From Humulus lupulus (taxonomy: Eukaryota > Streptophyta > Magnoliopsida > Rosales > Cannabaceae), in the NCBI RefSeq assembly GCF_963169125.1, contig NC_084802.1, positions 18,104,896 to 18,168,895 of the forward strand: a stretch of DNA of 64,000 nt, written 5' to 3'. Made by a program: the position numbers and the translations under genes. Under the pieces are notes generated by a model that ran no database searches, had not been told where the DNA came from, and saw only the letters and a list, made by a program, of their open reading frames with translations. Shown piece after piece: positions 46,182 to 56,899 of the stretch; position 1 is the first letter of the stretch; each line of letters opens with the position of its first letter.

Positions 46182-46553
46182 TGAGACTGTCAGAATCTTA
46201 TGATCCGCAGGGGGAAAGACCGGGTAAGAGTTGTTTAATCCCACATCGCCTGGGGAAGGTCAAGTGTGATGATTCTAAGACTGTGTAGGTATGGGACTAC
46301 ACAACTGAAGAAGACATAAATGGATTAATGGTATTACCTATGCCAACAAGATGCATCTTCTTTCGAGAGCCCATCACTTAAAAACTCCAAAGTTAAGTGT
46401 GCTTGACCTAGAGTAGTCTCATAATGGGAAACCTCCTGGGAAGTTTTCCCAGGATGCGTGCGAGTGAGGACAAAGCACGCTAGAAAGACTCGTGTTGGTT
46501 TGAAGGGCCAATCGTCATTCCTAGAAGCAGCCATAGTGACATAGGGTGTTACA
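46182..46553 (+). repeat. Cassandra locus A, LTR 3
   Basis: 372 bases, TGAGACTGTCAGAATC ... GGGTGTTACA. The 5S-like part is about 46329-46455, with the C-box region changed to aatgggaaacctcctgggaagt. It ends exactly at the target duplication ACACA. Confidence 0.88.
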
Positions 46554-46940
46554 ACACACATAAGGATAAATGGAGTATCGATGAATTGATAACCATGTGT
46601 GCTCAAGAAGCAAGGCTCCTATAGGAACAAGGTGAAAGTGCTCACATGGCCACCCAAGGAAAGAAATGCAAACCATCCAAGAAGGACAAGGGGAAAAATA
46701 AAGTGCCTCCCCAAGGTGAGATAAAGTGTTCATATGGCCACCCAAGGAAAGAAATGCAAACCATCCAAGAAAGACAAGGGGAAAAATAAAGTGCCTCCCC
46801 GAGGAAAAATTAAGAAGGATTCCAACAAGTGTTTTTTCTACAAAAAGAAGGGACATGCAAAAAAGGAATGCGCTAAGTTCAAGAAATGAATGGATGACAA
46901 AGGCAATCCAATTTCCTTTGCATGTTATGAATCTAATATT
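46554..46940 (+). pseudogene. gag: Copia Gag, second part (third element)
   Basis: Resumes Gag directly after Cassandra with HKDKWSIDELITMCAQEARLL and a stop, then Lys-rich KKCKPSKKDKGKNK. An internal tandem duplication of about 88 bases (46635-46722 and 46723-46806) repeats this Lys-rich segment and shifts the frame. The knuckle near 46832-46873 reads CFFYKKKGHAKKEC, so the second Cys is replaced by Tyr. Confidence 0.83.
46635..46806. repeat. Tandem duplication of about 88 bases in copia gag
   Basis: Two near-identical copies of aaagtg(c/t)tcacatggccac... to ...gtgcctccccaagg. The second starts at 46723. They differ at only a few bases, so this duplication looks younger than most substitutions around it. 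Confidence 0.85.
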
Positions 46941-47790
46941 TCTAATGTTGGATTGATTATGGATCAAAAATTCACATTTCAAATTCCTAGCAGGGTTTAC
47001 AAAACCTAAGGAAGCTAGGGTGAAGTGAGCAAAGCATCTTATCCAGAAACGAGAAGGGCTCACATGTGGAGACTATTGGAATGTGTCATTTAGTTTTAAG
47101 TAGTGGTTTTATTTTAAATTTAGAAAAGACCTTTTATGTACCAAATTTCCCTAGAAACTTGATTTCAGTTTCAAGACTGGCCTTTTGGATTTTCCTTTAC
47201 ATTTTCAGACAAATCTTTTTAATTTATGTAATAAATTTGAATGTGTTGGAAATGACATTTTGTCTGATGGTCTTTACTGCCTTAATTTCCAAAATAATAT
47301 TGCTTATAATATTGTCCATGTTCACGATGGCAGTACAAGATGTGTTATGAATGAGAATTCCTCTACATTAAGGTACCAAAGATTGAGACATATCTCCATT
47401 GATAGAATTAAAAGGTTAGTGAAAGATGGGGTACTCAATACCTTAGATTTTACTGACTTTGATACTTGTGTGGATTGCATTAAGGGAAAGCATACCTCCA
47501 AGTCTAAGAAACATAGTGTCCATATGTAGTCCAGACATGGACTCATATGGTCAGAAATACTTCATCTTCTTCATAGATGATTACTCAAGCTACATGTATA
47601 TTTACTTACTTCATAACAAAAGCGAAGCGTTAGGTGTCTTTAAGATAGTTAAAGCTAAAGATAATGAGATCAGATAGGGGTAGAGAATATTATGGTAGAT
47701 ACACTAAAGTTGGACAAGCACCTGGCCCTTTTGCAAAGTTTCTTCAAGAAAATGGGATTGTTGCCCAATATACCATGCCCGATACACCCG
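46940..47790 (+). pseudogene. pol: Copia protease and truncated integrase (third element)
   Basis: The protease site near 46951-46977 reads WIDYGSKIHIS where the family has DSG. YVPNFPRNLISVSRL follows near 47135. The pre-integrase block LRYQRLRHISIDRIKRLVKDGVL has the usual second His retained, and CVDCIKGK completes the zinc motif. The core has FIDDYSSYMYIYLLHNKS at about 47570. Coding ends at IVAQYTMPDTP near 47788, before the catalytic Glu. Frame changes occur near 47525 and 47670. Confidence 0.83.
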
Positions 47791-48052
47791 TGTATAAATA
47801 GATGCCAGTTCTTGTTCTCGTGACATTCATGTTACGTTGAATTTATAGAACCAAGTGTATAAAATGGTCTAAGTTCTTGTTCTCGTGGCATTCGTGTTGC
47901 ATTGAATTTGTAGAACCAACTGTTTAAAAACAGACATGAGTTCTTGTTCTCGTGGCAGTCGGGCCACATTGGACTTATGGAACCAATTGGTTAGATAGGT
48001 TGGAGTGTTTATTCTCGTGGCAATTTAAGTTACGGTGAATTCATAGAACCAA
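47791..48052. repeat. Tandem repeat, 4 copies of about 66 bases
   Basis: Units begin at 47791, 47856, 47921 and 47988 and share cttgttctcgtggca and ...gaa(c)ccaa blocks. The first begins tgtataaatag. They lie at the junction between truncated copia integrase and Tat-like 3' DNA. Divergence between units is moderate. Confidence 0.85.
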
Positions 48053-48179
48053 ACCAAATAAAAAGCAAGGCAAGCTACATAAATCTGAAACGGGCAATAA
48101 TTACAACTATGCTCGGGGGCTCAAGAGATTATTTGTCTATACCCCAATAGGTTTGTGGCATGCAGGCCTAAGTGTAAAA

Positions 48180-50391
48180 ATTACAATTAGTCCTCAGGGA
48201 ACTCCGCCACCAATACAATGATTGGATCTCCACTCGGGGCACCCTCTGCCTAGGTCGTTTCAGCCGCTGAAGTCACCTCAATTGGTTGAGTGGCCTCGGC
48301 AGATAGAGTCGCCTCAGCCGTTGGAGCCACTTGGGTCGCCTCGGTAACTGGAGCCGCTTCTGCAGCCTAGGTCACTCAGAGGCACTCGTTGAAGATGAGT
48401 TTAAACTTCTCGGGCTCCCCAGTAAAATCCAAGCTCATGTCTTGGTAATGATACCAGACCACGTAGAAGGCATCCTCAACGATAGTCTCGATTTCTTTTT
48501 CAAGCTTCTCCACCTAACACCGAGTGGACCTGTTCAACTCCATGGCCTGGAGGGCCTTTCTCTCAGTTAGCTCAACTCGGTCGATGGCCTCCTTAACCTG
48601 CTCCTGAAGTAGGGAGTTCTCCAAGATCACTCAGGCAACCTCAATTGTGGCCTTCTTAGCCTCCTCCTGGGATCACTGCATGCTCTCAATGGCCGCTTTC
48701 GTCTCCTCTTTGGCCTGTTGCATGTCCTCAACGACCTTCTAGATAGCTTCATCAAGCTCCTTAGAGCGTTTTCACTTGGCTTCAAGGGCAGCCTTGGCCC
48801 GGGCAAGTTCTTCCCGAGGGCCTTTCATTTTCTCCTTAAGGGAGATAATTTAGTCCCGGGACTTTTGGAGTGCAATGAATTCTTCATCATGATGTCTCCT
48901 AGGCGCTGGTAGGCCAAGGCAGACTGCAAAACGAAAAAGTAAAAAGAAGGAAAGTGTTAGCCTAATAATGCCTTGTTGAGTAAAATTCAAGCGCATGAAT
49001 AAGTAACTTACTTGGACAGAGGCATACCGACACGAGGCCACGAGAGAAGCCTCGTTATTGTCGCCTAGTTGGGAGAAGCTTCGGGTGGTCAACTCACACA
49101 TAGTGGAGCTGACCCCCTAAAGGAGTTCAGCGATGAAAGGAGTGACGATCTACCCTAGCTTGGTGGAGAACAAAGTCTCCAGCTTAGCCCGACCAATCAG
49201 AGGGACGATGAGCCTCTCTCGGGGCGGCTTGAGTTAGTGAAGGGACTCGAATGTCTCGTGTAGGGCCTTGTTAACCTCCTCCAGCCTTGCTTCAAAGTGT
49301 TGAAGCATCTTCTTGTATTACTCCAGCAAGGCCCCCTCATATTTCTTGGGGTACACTAGGAGATGGATTTGGGATGACACCGCCTCTTGCTCTGAGTCTT
49401 GAATCGAACCTTGGTCCAGTTCTAGGACCTCCTCCTACCTTGGCTCTTGAACCGCCTCGTCTAACCCAGACGAGGAAGGGATCTCCACAACCGGGGGCAA
49501 GTCATTTGCAGGGACCTCTACAGGGGACTGGAGACTCTCTGCCTCTTAGCTGGAGCAGAGGGTTTGGGCTGCTCCTGAGGACGCGATGACCCCTCTCCCG
49601 CCGAAGAGCTTGGGGGCACTACAAACCTTAGCTCAAAACGAGCAATGTCTGCCAATCCCATATGAGCTGTAAGAACAAATTAAACAGTTAGCGTACATTC
49701 TACGCAATAGGGTAATGCAATAACATAAGCTACTTGGAGGCCCACTGTGAGTTAAGCCTCGGTGCAAATAGTGAGGGTGTATTATCCTATTCCCGACCTG
49801 ATAACTAATGTTGGTACCAGATTAGCAAAACCAGCTCGAGTTGAAATACGTCACTCGGTCTAGAGGTACGAAGCCCCGAGAAGTTGACTACCTTCTCGGG
49901 CGGTGGAGGTACATGTCTATTAAATCTATGTAATCTTGGAATTCTTCCTTAGTCCAGCGCCAATGTGAAATTTGATCACAATGGAGGAGGGCTGGAGAAG
50001 TCCAAACGTGCTTGGGACTTATCATATCACCTACTCGGGAAGCGTAAGTCAGGGTGAGACGTGATTTACTTGAGTCAAGGTGGAAAGCTTCCATCCCTTC
50101 CTGAAGCTCTTCCTCAAGCTCCTATTCCTCTTGTGCCTCTCAGGCCTCCTCCGCCAGCCGTTTCTATAATGCCTTCTTGGCCAACCCGTCTATGTAGCTG
50201 ATGTGATAGGACGCCAACTCCCGAGACTTTTTGGACTGTCGATACTTGGTCAGCTCAAAGTTTTTGATTTGTTATTCTATGCTGAGTAGCCCCAACCTAA
50301 TGATGTTTGCTTCTGTTACCAGGACACTATGGTCCAATTCTCGATCGAGAAAAGCCTTAATTGCTTGGAGATGATCCTCGAAGAGTTCGAC
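48180..50391 (-). pseudogene. Antisense Tat-like gene, 3' part, with likely intron
   Basis: Read leftwards. 49888-50094 gives a block with SPALLHCDQISHWRWTKEEFQDYIDLIDMYL. Pro-rich sequence follows near 49300-49600. Around 49030-49090 is SQLGDNNEASLVASCRYASVQ, then a candidate intron at 48924-49011 with consensus GTAAGT donor and TTTTGCAG acceptor. After it comes a Lys/Glu/Ala-rich coiled coil (KEKMKG.REELARAKAALEAK, EDMQQAKEETKAAIESMQ) with several stops. Function unknown. The coiled coil and intron match the architecture of the antisense gene at 34000-35180. Confidence 0.65.
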
Positions 50392-53023
50392 TGTAACGTC
50401 CCAAATTTCCTCATAAGACTTAGGAGCTTGATTAAGGGGCCAGGAGGGCCATAATTGATTTTATATGTGATTATGTGATTATATGCATGATTATGTGAGT
50501 TATATTATTATATGATGATAATTGCATGCATGTGGGCCTACTTTTTATTAGAAGGGTATTTTCGTAATTTTGGCTGTTAAGGGCGTATTTGTATATTTAT
50601 GTGCAAGTATGTGATATATGGGTGAGACCACATTATCATGTGGATATGTTTAAGCTATACGGAATCAGACGATCCTAGTATGCAAGTTAGCAATTTGGTC
50701 ATAACAAGATTAATTATCAGGCTCGGGGTAAGCCTAGGGGTAAATTGGTGTTTAGTACATTACCAGGAATGAGCTGGTAATGGGATATGATTTAATAATT
50801 ATTTGAGGATATTGGGAATAATGGGAATTGGATGAAGTTAATTATGAATAACGGGATAGGTGGGAAATGACAATTATGCCCTTGCTTAGCCTTGAAGAAT
50901 TTAAATGGCCCTAGGGGCAATTTGGTTATTTAGACCATTAGATAAACTCAGCCAAGGAAGGCTGTGGAATAAGCTGGGCAAAAATAGAGGTTTCTCTCGG
51001 TTGATTTTGAAGCTTGAACCTTCGAAGATTTGAGGATGTTTGAGCTGGGTTTTGGTTTGAGTGAAGCTTAGGGATAATTCTAGGATTGAGGTAATGATTT
51101 TTCAGCTTGAACTTTAAGGTTTTTCCTTTTTTTTTTGAGATGGTTTATAAGCTTGATATTTTGATTTTAGAATTTAGTAGTTGATTATGTTTTGGGTGTT
51201 ATAAAGGTTGGGTTTTGTTATTAGATTGGTGGTAATTGTATTAATGATTGATAGTGATATTGGGATTGGTTTGATGAGTTTTGGTTAAGGTTTAGATTGA
51301 GAAAAATGCAGGGGAGCTGGGTTCGTGGGGTCAAGTCGCGACGTAGTTCATGCAAGTCACGACTTGAGTGAACCCCAGGGTATTATGGGCTCTGTTTAGG
51401 AGGCGCATCACAACCCTCAGAGGCAAGTCGCGGCCCGCCCCTGGTGCCCAGATAGGGGGGCTCTCTGTCTTGGAGGGCAGGTCGTGACCCACCTGTCCTC
51501 TTTGTGCCAGGTTGGGTTTATCAAGTTTTAAGTGCGGGTTTTTGAATCTCAAGGCTCGAGATCGATTCTACTGACTGTTTTAGTCGGATTCGAGGTCCTG
51601 GGAGCTGGGTTTTAATCCATGAACCTTTTATTACTCATTTTATTGATGGGATTTCCTATTTGGTTATGATTAGGTGACCGCTAAGGATCTAAGGACATGA
51701 TCGTTCTCAACGGTCGTTCTTTATTTATTTTACACTTGAACCTGAGGTAAGAAAAATGCACCCAGTATGTGATGCATATGGTGCATGTGATACATAAGAC
51801 TACGACATGAAATAAATGTTGAATATGGAATAGATCAGAGCCTAAGTCTCTGTATTTGTGCATAATTATGATTATGCTTGTGATTATTAATTAAGCATGT
51901 TGAATGCTTTATATCTGGATATTTGGCATATGATATATGTTTGTTTGCATTACATTATTGAGGAAGCACTGACTTATTAGTCAGAAACGACAAAGGTGTA
52001 TAGTACTGGTCGGGAAGCTCAGACTTATCAGTCATGATCAACAATACTACTGAGCGCTGGTTGTATGAAATTGAATTATGAGTCAAGAGCAGCATTAGCG
52101 TTCTGACTGCAGGTCGAAATGATTAGATCTAATCAACATGAGCATCAAATTCTTGACCGACCTATTAGTTGAAGAAAACTAAAACGCTCGGCTAGCCTAA
52201 GTCTAGTTACTCAGAGCCAGAGCTAAAAGGCTAAGGTGAGTGGAAAGTTACATGGCTTAGGGTACAGGTCCCCAGAGAGACTTATTAGTCATTTATTCAA
52301 GGCGCAGGTCCCCATAGAGACTTATTAGTCATCTATTTAGGGCGCAAGACCCCAGAGAGACTTATTAGTCATATACTCAAGGCGTAGGTCCCCAGAGAGA
52401 CTTATTAGTCATCTTTTCAGGGCGCAGGTCCCCAGAGAGACTTACTAGTCATCTATTTAGGGCGCAGGACCCCAGAGAGACTTATTAGTCATCTACTCAG
52501 GGCACAGGACTTCATAAACATTTATTTGTACTTGTCAGCATGCATGAATAGGGTTATTACTACTAGCCATGCTTATTATGATTTGGTGACATGTTATTGT
52601 CTGCTTATTAGCATGTTTGAGTTTTCTTGTTGAGCTTCGGCTCACGGGTGCTATGTGGTGCAGGTAAAGGTAAAAGAAACCTGGATCATCCTTAAGTTGA
52701 AGAGCTTAGGTGATGATGTGTACATATGTGGCTGCTTGACCACTGTGGCTGAGGGTTTAAAGAGGAACTAGGGTTAAACCTTATTTTGCCGCTTAGGTCG
52801 GTTGGTTGTAACTCTTTTATTGTAATTAACCTTTAAAATGCATTTTGGGATCCCAATGTATACAGTAAACGTTTTAGTGAAACGTTGTATCTTTGACCAA
52901 AATTTTTAACCTTAAATCGTTAATCACATTTAGTTACACGATTATGGTCAAATGACTCGGTTAGCGAGCTTAGCACTATTTAAAATACATAACGTAACGG
53001 TCCCTGGGTGTTAGGAAATTACA
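50392..53023 (+). mobile_element. Solo LTR, gypsy-type (TGTAACGTCCC family)
   Basis: 2632 bases from TGTAACGTCCCAAA to AGGAAATTACA. Flanks TCGAC (50387-50391) and TAGAC (53024-53028) match 4 of 5. It contains a ggtaag splice-like word near 51745, the bases ggtgcaggtaaag near 52660, and a terminal gcttaggtcggttgg block. The same landmarks occur in the LTR starting at 60507, which is therefore a relative. It carries six 40-base tandem repeats and a cluster of CG-rich palindromic words. No coding. Confidence 0.82.
52261..52500. repeat. Tandem repeat, 6 exact-length units of 40 bases
   Basis: Units at 52261, 52301, 52341, 52381, 52421 and 52461, each of the form ggcgcaggtccccagagaga followed by cttattagtcatctattcag, with a decayed seventh at 52501. 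Length is constant, and substitutions are few. Confidence 0.95.
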
Positions 53024-53374
53024 TAGACGTAGTGGGTTCGGCGGAAAAGACCTATTTAAAAGTAATTAACTAAGTATCTAACACAAAAAAGTCCTAATAA
53101 GGTGAAGGATAATGCATTTGGGAAGATACTCACCAACTTGGGCGAAGTCGAGAATCAGGGTTGGATTACTGAGAGTCGGGAAGCCGTTCGTGAAGAAGAA
53201 GGCATCCTTGTAATCCCGAGAATGATTCTCGTTATGGTGAAGAGTCTTGTAGTCGAGCGAAAAGGCTGCGTATTTCACCCAGGCATAGTACCCGTCTTGT
53301 TTGGAGCTCTTCTTCTGAGGAGTGCTGCGGAAACTATAGAAGTAGAGGAGCTCTGCCGATGAAGGCTCGGGCAT
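53024..53374 (-). pseudogene. Antisense Tat-like gene, N-terminal part
   Basis: The ATG at 53372-53374 opens MPEPSSAELLYFYSFRSTPQ, then GYYAWVKYAAFSLDYKTL, KDAFFFTNGFP and FAQVGEYLPK, ending at a stop near 53078. The FFF and aromatic-rich pattern resembles the putative plant retroelement-borne protein found in antisense ORFs. Reading direction and position show that the gene once continued at 50391, across the solo LTR. Confidence 0.6.
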
Positions 53375-53420
53375 TTTTGCTTCTAGTACAAAATGTACAT
53401 CCCTGCAAGCACTCTGTAGT

Positions 53421-54100
53421 TGTTGGGGGAAATCTGTAAAGGTTCAAATTATAAATAATTAATTTGATAAATGATTTAAATAATTATTTAATTAGTTAAA
53501 TCAATAGAAAATAATACAAGTCTTGATATTAAGTCCAATGGGCTTATAATTAAATGAGAAATTTCACGGGCCTAAAGCCCATGATAATTTTGACCTAGGG
53601 CTAATAATTGGCTATTATTTTATTGATTTTTAATTAAATAAATGACCTAATTGATTCTATAACAGGAATGCTAAGTGAGAGTTGAAAACAGATGACAAAA
53701 AAGACTATCTGACTGAAAATCAGAAGATCTAGTAGGTTTTAGATTCTCTCTACAGCATAAGTCTTTTTCTAAGCCTCAATATACTTCTCTTTGTATCTAT
53801 ATCATGTGTTGAGAATTGTCCACCCTAGTCTAGGTGATTCGAAAGATACTTTGGAAGGCTGTGATGAAAATTGAAGAACGGTTCAGTTTCTTGGTAATAC
53901 TCTGCGACATAAATGATACAAGGGTTAGAGAAACTGAAGGAATGACTCAATCATTCCGCTGCACAATAATGTAAGTGTTCTTATTATTATCTCTATATGA
54001 ATTCAATTTTAGAAACATGTTCTAGGGTTTTCTTATATTAATTTGTTTAATATAAGATTTGTATGAAAATAAACCAGATCTTGTATAAGTTTTCCCGACA
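53421..54100 (+). repeat. 5' LTR of the plus-strand copia element
   Basis: 680 bases, TGTTGGGG ... TTTCCCGACA. It is the reverse complement of most of 17015-17819, but lacks about 120 bases just after its TGTTGGGG start. The terminal dinucleotide block CCGACA replaces CCAACA. Confidence 0.85.
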
Positions 54101-55988
54101 ATTGGCCTTAGAGTCTTTGGTAATCTTTATTTTCATCCATGAACATGGTAAAAATTGAATTATTTGATGTGTTGAGTAATTGGATGGATTTCATATTTTT
54201 ATGAAGCATATTGAATTTTATGTGATTATTAGCAATTTTAGGTTATTTTGATGTGTTTTCTATGCCATTAATTTTTATAAATACTTTATTTTGTGTAAAA
54301 CATGGTAAAAGTTAATTATAAAACATTTTTTGTTTGAAAAATTGTACAAAATATTTTTTTTCTGAAATTTTTTGCCTCGCTACCAGTCGCGCCCGTGCGC
54401 ATGCGCACAACACTTATAATTGTAACAATACAATATCTTTTTTTGAAAAATAGTTAAGATATTGATTTTAAAATTTAAAATTGATTAAATTTTCAAAAAT
54501 ATCACCTTTTTTTCAACCAATTAATAAAATATATTTTTTTAAATGGGATTTAAACTAGCTATGGTTAATTGTTGATAAATCCTATTTAAATTAAATTAAT
54601 ATTTTTCAAATTAACCTAAACAAAGATTATTGTTGATAAATAAAATTTAAATTAACTATTGTTAACTGTACTATTGTTAATTGATGATAAATTTCATTTA
54701 AATTGACTTATTTTTTGTAAAAAAAAAAATAATGAATTCGAATTTTTTGATAAATTCTAGAAAAATAATTGTGGTATTTTTGCTTGTGGTATTTTTGTAT
54801 AAATTTATAGACTTGCTCATATAGTAACATGATTAAGCTCATCCAATTATAATATGTTTGTTTGCACTATATGTGGTATTTTTGCAATTGGGCTTAGATG
54901 CATATAGTGACCCATATGTTTCCTTAATATAAGGATTTTTCCAAATAAAATATTCATAAAATGATAGGTTTTATTTGGGCCCATTAGAAAATGTAAAGTT
55001 CAAATTCCTCTCTTGTGAGTGATTCTACTTGTGAATGCACATTTGCTTTGCATGACTATAGTGGGTCTAATAAATTAATAACAATTAATAAAACGAATGT
55101 TTAAATTCGTGTCTTTTGGACTTTGTATGGAAGTATGGGGGCCATAGTAGTTAGAACGACATACTGGATCCAGCCCTCCTCCATACAAGCCCAATAGTTA
55201 AGGTCAATTTGCCTGAGTTGGACTTAATTGTATAAGTTCATTATATTAGTTAATCCTAAATATTGATTAGCAATAAATTAATTCTAATTTAATTAAATTT
55301 GTTTCAATGTGACACTTTAGAATTAATAGAAGATTATAGGACTAAGGTTTTAAAAATTTAAATCTTATAATTTCTTGGAGAACCATAGTCATTCATTTTC
55401 GAAAATAAATAATAAAAATAATACTTTTTTTTTATTTTATAATAAGCTTATTTTAAGAATTATATTCAATTGTCATTGTTGGTTTAACAAGGTCAATAGC
55501 TTCATGGGGCCTTGAGACACTTCGATTCATCCCCCTATGGAAGGTGTTCATTAGTTATTTTGACAATGTTAGATTTTGAAAGATAGATAATTATAGGTCA
55601 AATTCTACTAGACTCACCCCTACGGTAACTACTAGGACTAAATCTATTGATTATCGAAATCGTGGGTCTAGCTCATAAAATAAGAGATTTTGTTTTCTTA
55701 TTTTGATCGAATAGTAGGTTGTTAATAATGGTGTCCATTATTAAATAAGTTTACAACTTTATTTAACTAGTGGTATTTTTTACTCTCGCCAACCGGAACA
55801 ATGATATCATAGATTAGTTAAAAACCTAAAGAAATAGAGATATTATTGTTTTTTGTATTTTTTTCTCATATCTTACATATTTATGGTACATGTTGTGCTA
55901 TTTCTTGAAATTTGTGTGAATAGAAGTTTTATTGAGCAAATGTGATTGATTTCTATTTTATTGATAATTTGTATTTTTAAGTAAGGCT
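54101..55988 (+). other. Leader of the plus-strand copia element
   Basis: About 1.9 kb of AT-rich, non-coding leader. It is collinear with the leader of the minus-strand copy at 22480-25577 after the solo LTR is removed. A GC-rich patch (cgcgcccgtgcgcatgcgc) lies near 54390-54408. I see no gene. Confidence 0.75.
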
Positions 55989-56883
55989 ATGTCTACTCCC
56001 ATCCTTTTTAAACTTTCGATGGAGAAACTCACTAGAGAAAACTTCCTTAAATGGAAGCAAAACATCAACATTGTGTAGACTGATAACAACTCCAAGTTCG
56101 TCATGACTAAGGAATCCCCGGAAGTTCCAGCTGAATGAGCTACCAAGTCTGTGAGGGATAAGAATAAGCATTGGCAGGTGGCTAACAACAAGGCGCAATG
56201 CTACACGTTGACTAGTATGGTTGACACTCTCAAGACAAAGATGGAAAATGTCGAGACGACCTACGAAACCATGGATCAGCTCCAAGACACGTTTGGTGCC
56301 AAGTCAGCGCTGACTCATTTTGAGGCCTCCAAGAAATATGCCAATGCTCAGATGGCACAGTCTTAGCACGTTCGTGATCACCTGATCAAGATGACAAACT
56401 ACTTTCAGGAAGCTAAACTTCATGGAGCAATAATAGATGAGGAAACTTAAGTCGACTCAATCCTTAACAGTCTCTCCAGCTTTCCTGCCATTCACCACCA
56501 ACTATGTGTTGACTAAACTCAACTATGGTCTGACGCAACTCATGAACGAGCTTCAGACTTTTGAGTCTACCATGAGTGGACCAAGTAAGGGAGGAGAAAA
56601 TAAGACAATTGCTATTGTTGTTGCTGATACAGCTAAGGCTGAAGCTAACCAAGCTTCGTCTTCGAAAGCAGGAAACAAGAGGAAAGATGGACAAAACAAC
56701 AACCCCACGCCTGGAAAGGCTATAAAGACGAGTGCACAACCAATTACACACATGCCTAAGGGGAAGAACAAGAAAATCAAGAAAGGTAAAGGTAAGTGTT
56801 TTCACTGCAAAGAGAAAGGGCATTGGAAACAAGATTGCCCCAAGTTTCTAGCAGCGAAAAACAAAGGTAATGATTATAGTTAA
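55989..56883 (+). pseudogene. gag: Copia Gag (plus-strand sister)
   Basis: The ATG at 55989 starts MSTPILFKLSMEKL, then ENFLKWKQNINIV, a stop at about 56076, WQVANNKAQCYTL, and a long stretch of family-typical sequence with stops at about 56136 and 56364. The basic linker precedes an intact CCHC knuckle CFHCKEKGHWKQDC at 56797-56838. Ends with KFLAAKNKGNDYS and TAA at 56881-56883. Confidence 0.88.
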
Positions 56884-56899
56884 TTTTTCTTAGAAACAT

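Larger units (their letters stand above)
45284..46553 (+). mobile_element. Cassandra TRIM element, tandem dimer (LTR-int-LTR-int-LTR)
   Basis: Three LTRs (45284-45661, 45731-46104, 46182-46553) separated by two short internal domains of 69 and 77 bases. Each internal domain starts with a primer-binding site like atggtatcagagcc and ends in a polypurine tract (ccctaaggggg). The LTRs contain a 5S rRNA-derived segment, the diagnostic feature of Cassandra. Perfect outer target duplications ACACA (45279-45283 and 46554-46558) show that the whole array occupies one insertion site in copia gag. It has no coding capacity, so it depends on proteins from other elements. Confidence 0.9.
40789..47790 (+). 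mobile_element. Third Ty1-copia element, 3'-truncated, host to a MULE and a Cassandra dimer
   Basis: 5' LTR 40789-41262, PBS at about 41264, a long AT-rich leader, gag from about 44745 (split by Cassandra at 45284-46553), protease and integrase to about 47790, where coding stops in the middle of integrase and unrelated 66-base repeats begin. No RT, RNase H or 3' LTR remains. The window shows two later insertions inside it. Confidence 0.82.
47791..53420 (+). mobile_element. 3' region of a plus-strand Tat-like gypsy element, split by a solo LTR
   Basis: After the 66-base repeats the minus strand encodes a decayed coiled-coil protein (48200-50391 and 53024-53374) of the same kind as the antisense gene at 34000-35180. 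That makes this the region between pol and 3' LTR of another Tat-like element in plus orientation. Neither pol nor an LTR of it is visible. The solo LTR at 50392-53023 interrupts it and the copia LTR at 53421 cuts its right side. Confidence 0.65.

Noticed and set aside
46521..47063. 180-codon minus-strand frame across Cassandra and gag
   Set aside because: It spans an element boundary and lies opposite gag; it is a chance open frame.
47791..48052. CRISPR-like array or gene family
   Set aside because: Four tandem 66-base units vary throughout; they have no unique spacers and no coding.
52261..52500. CRISPR-like array
   Set aside because: Units abut without spacers and lie in a plant LTR, so this is a tandem repeat.
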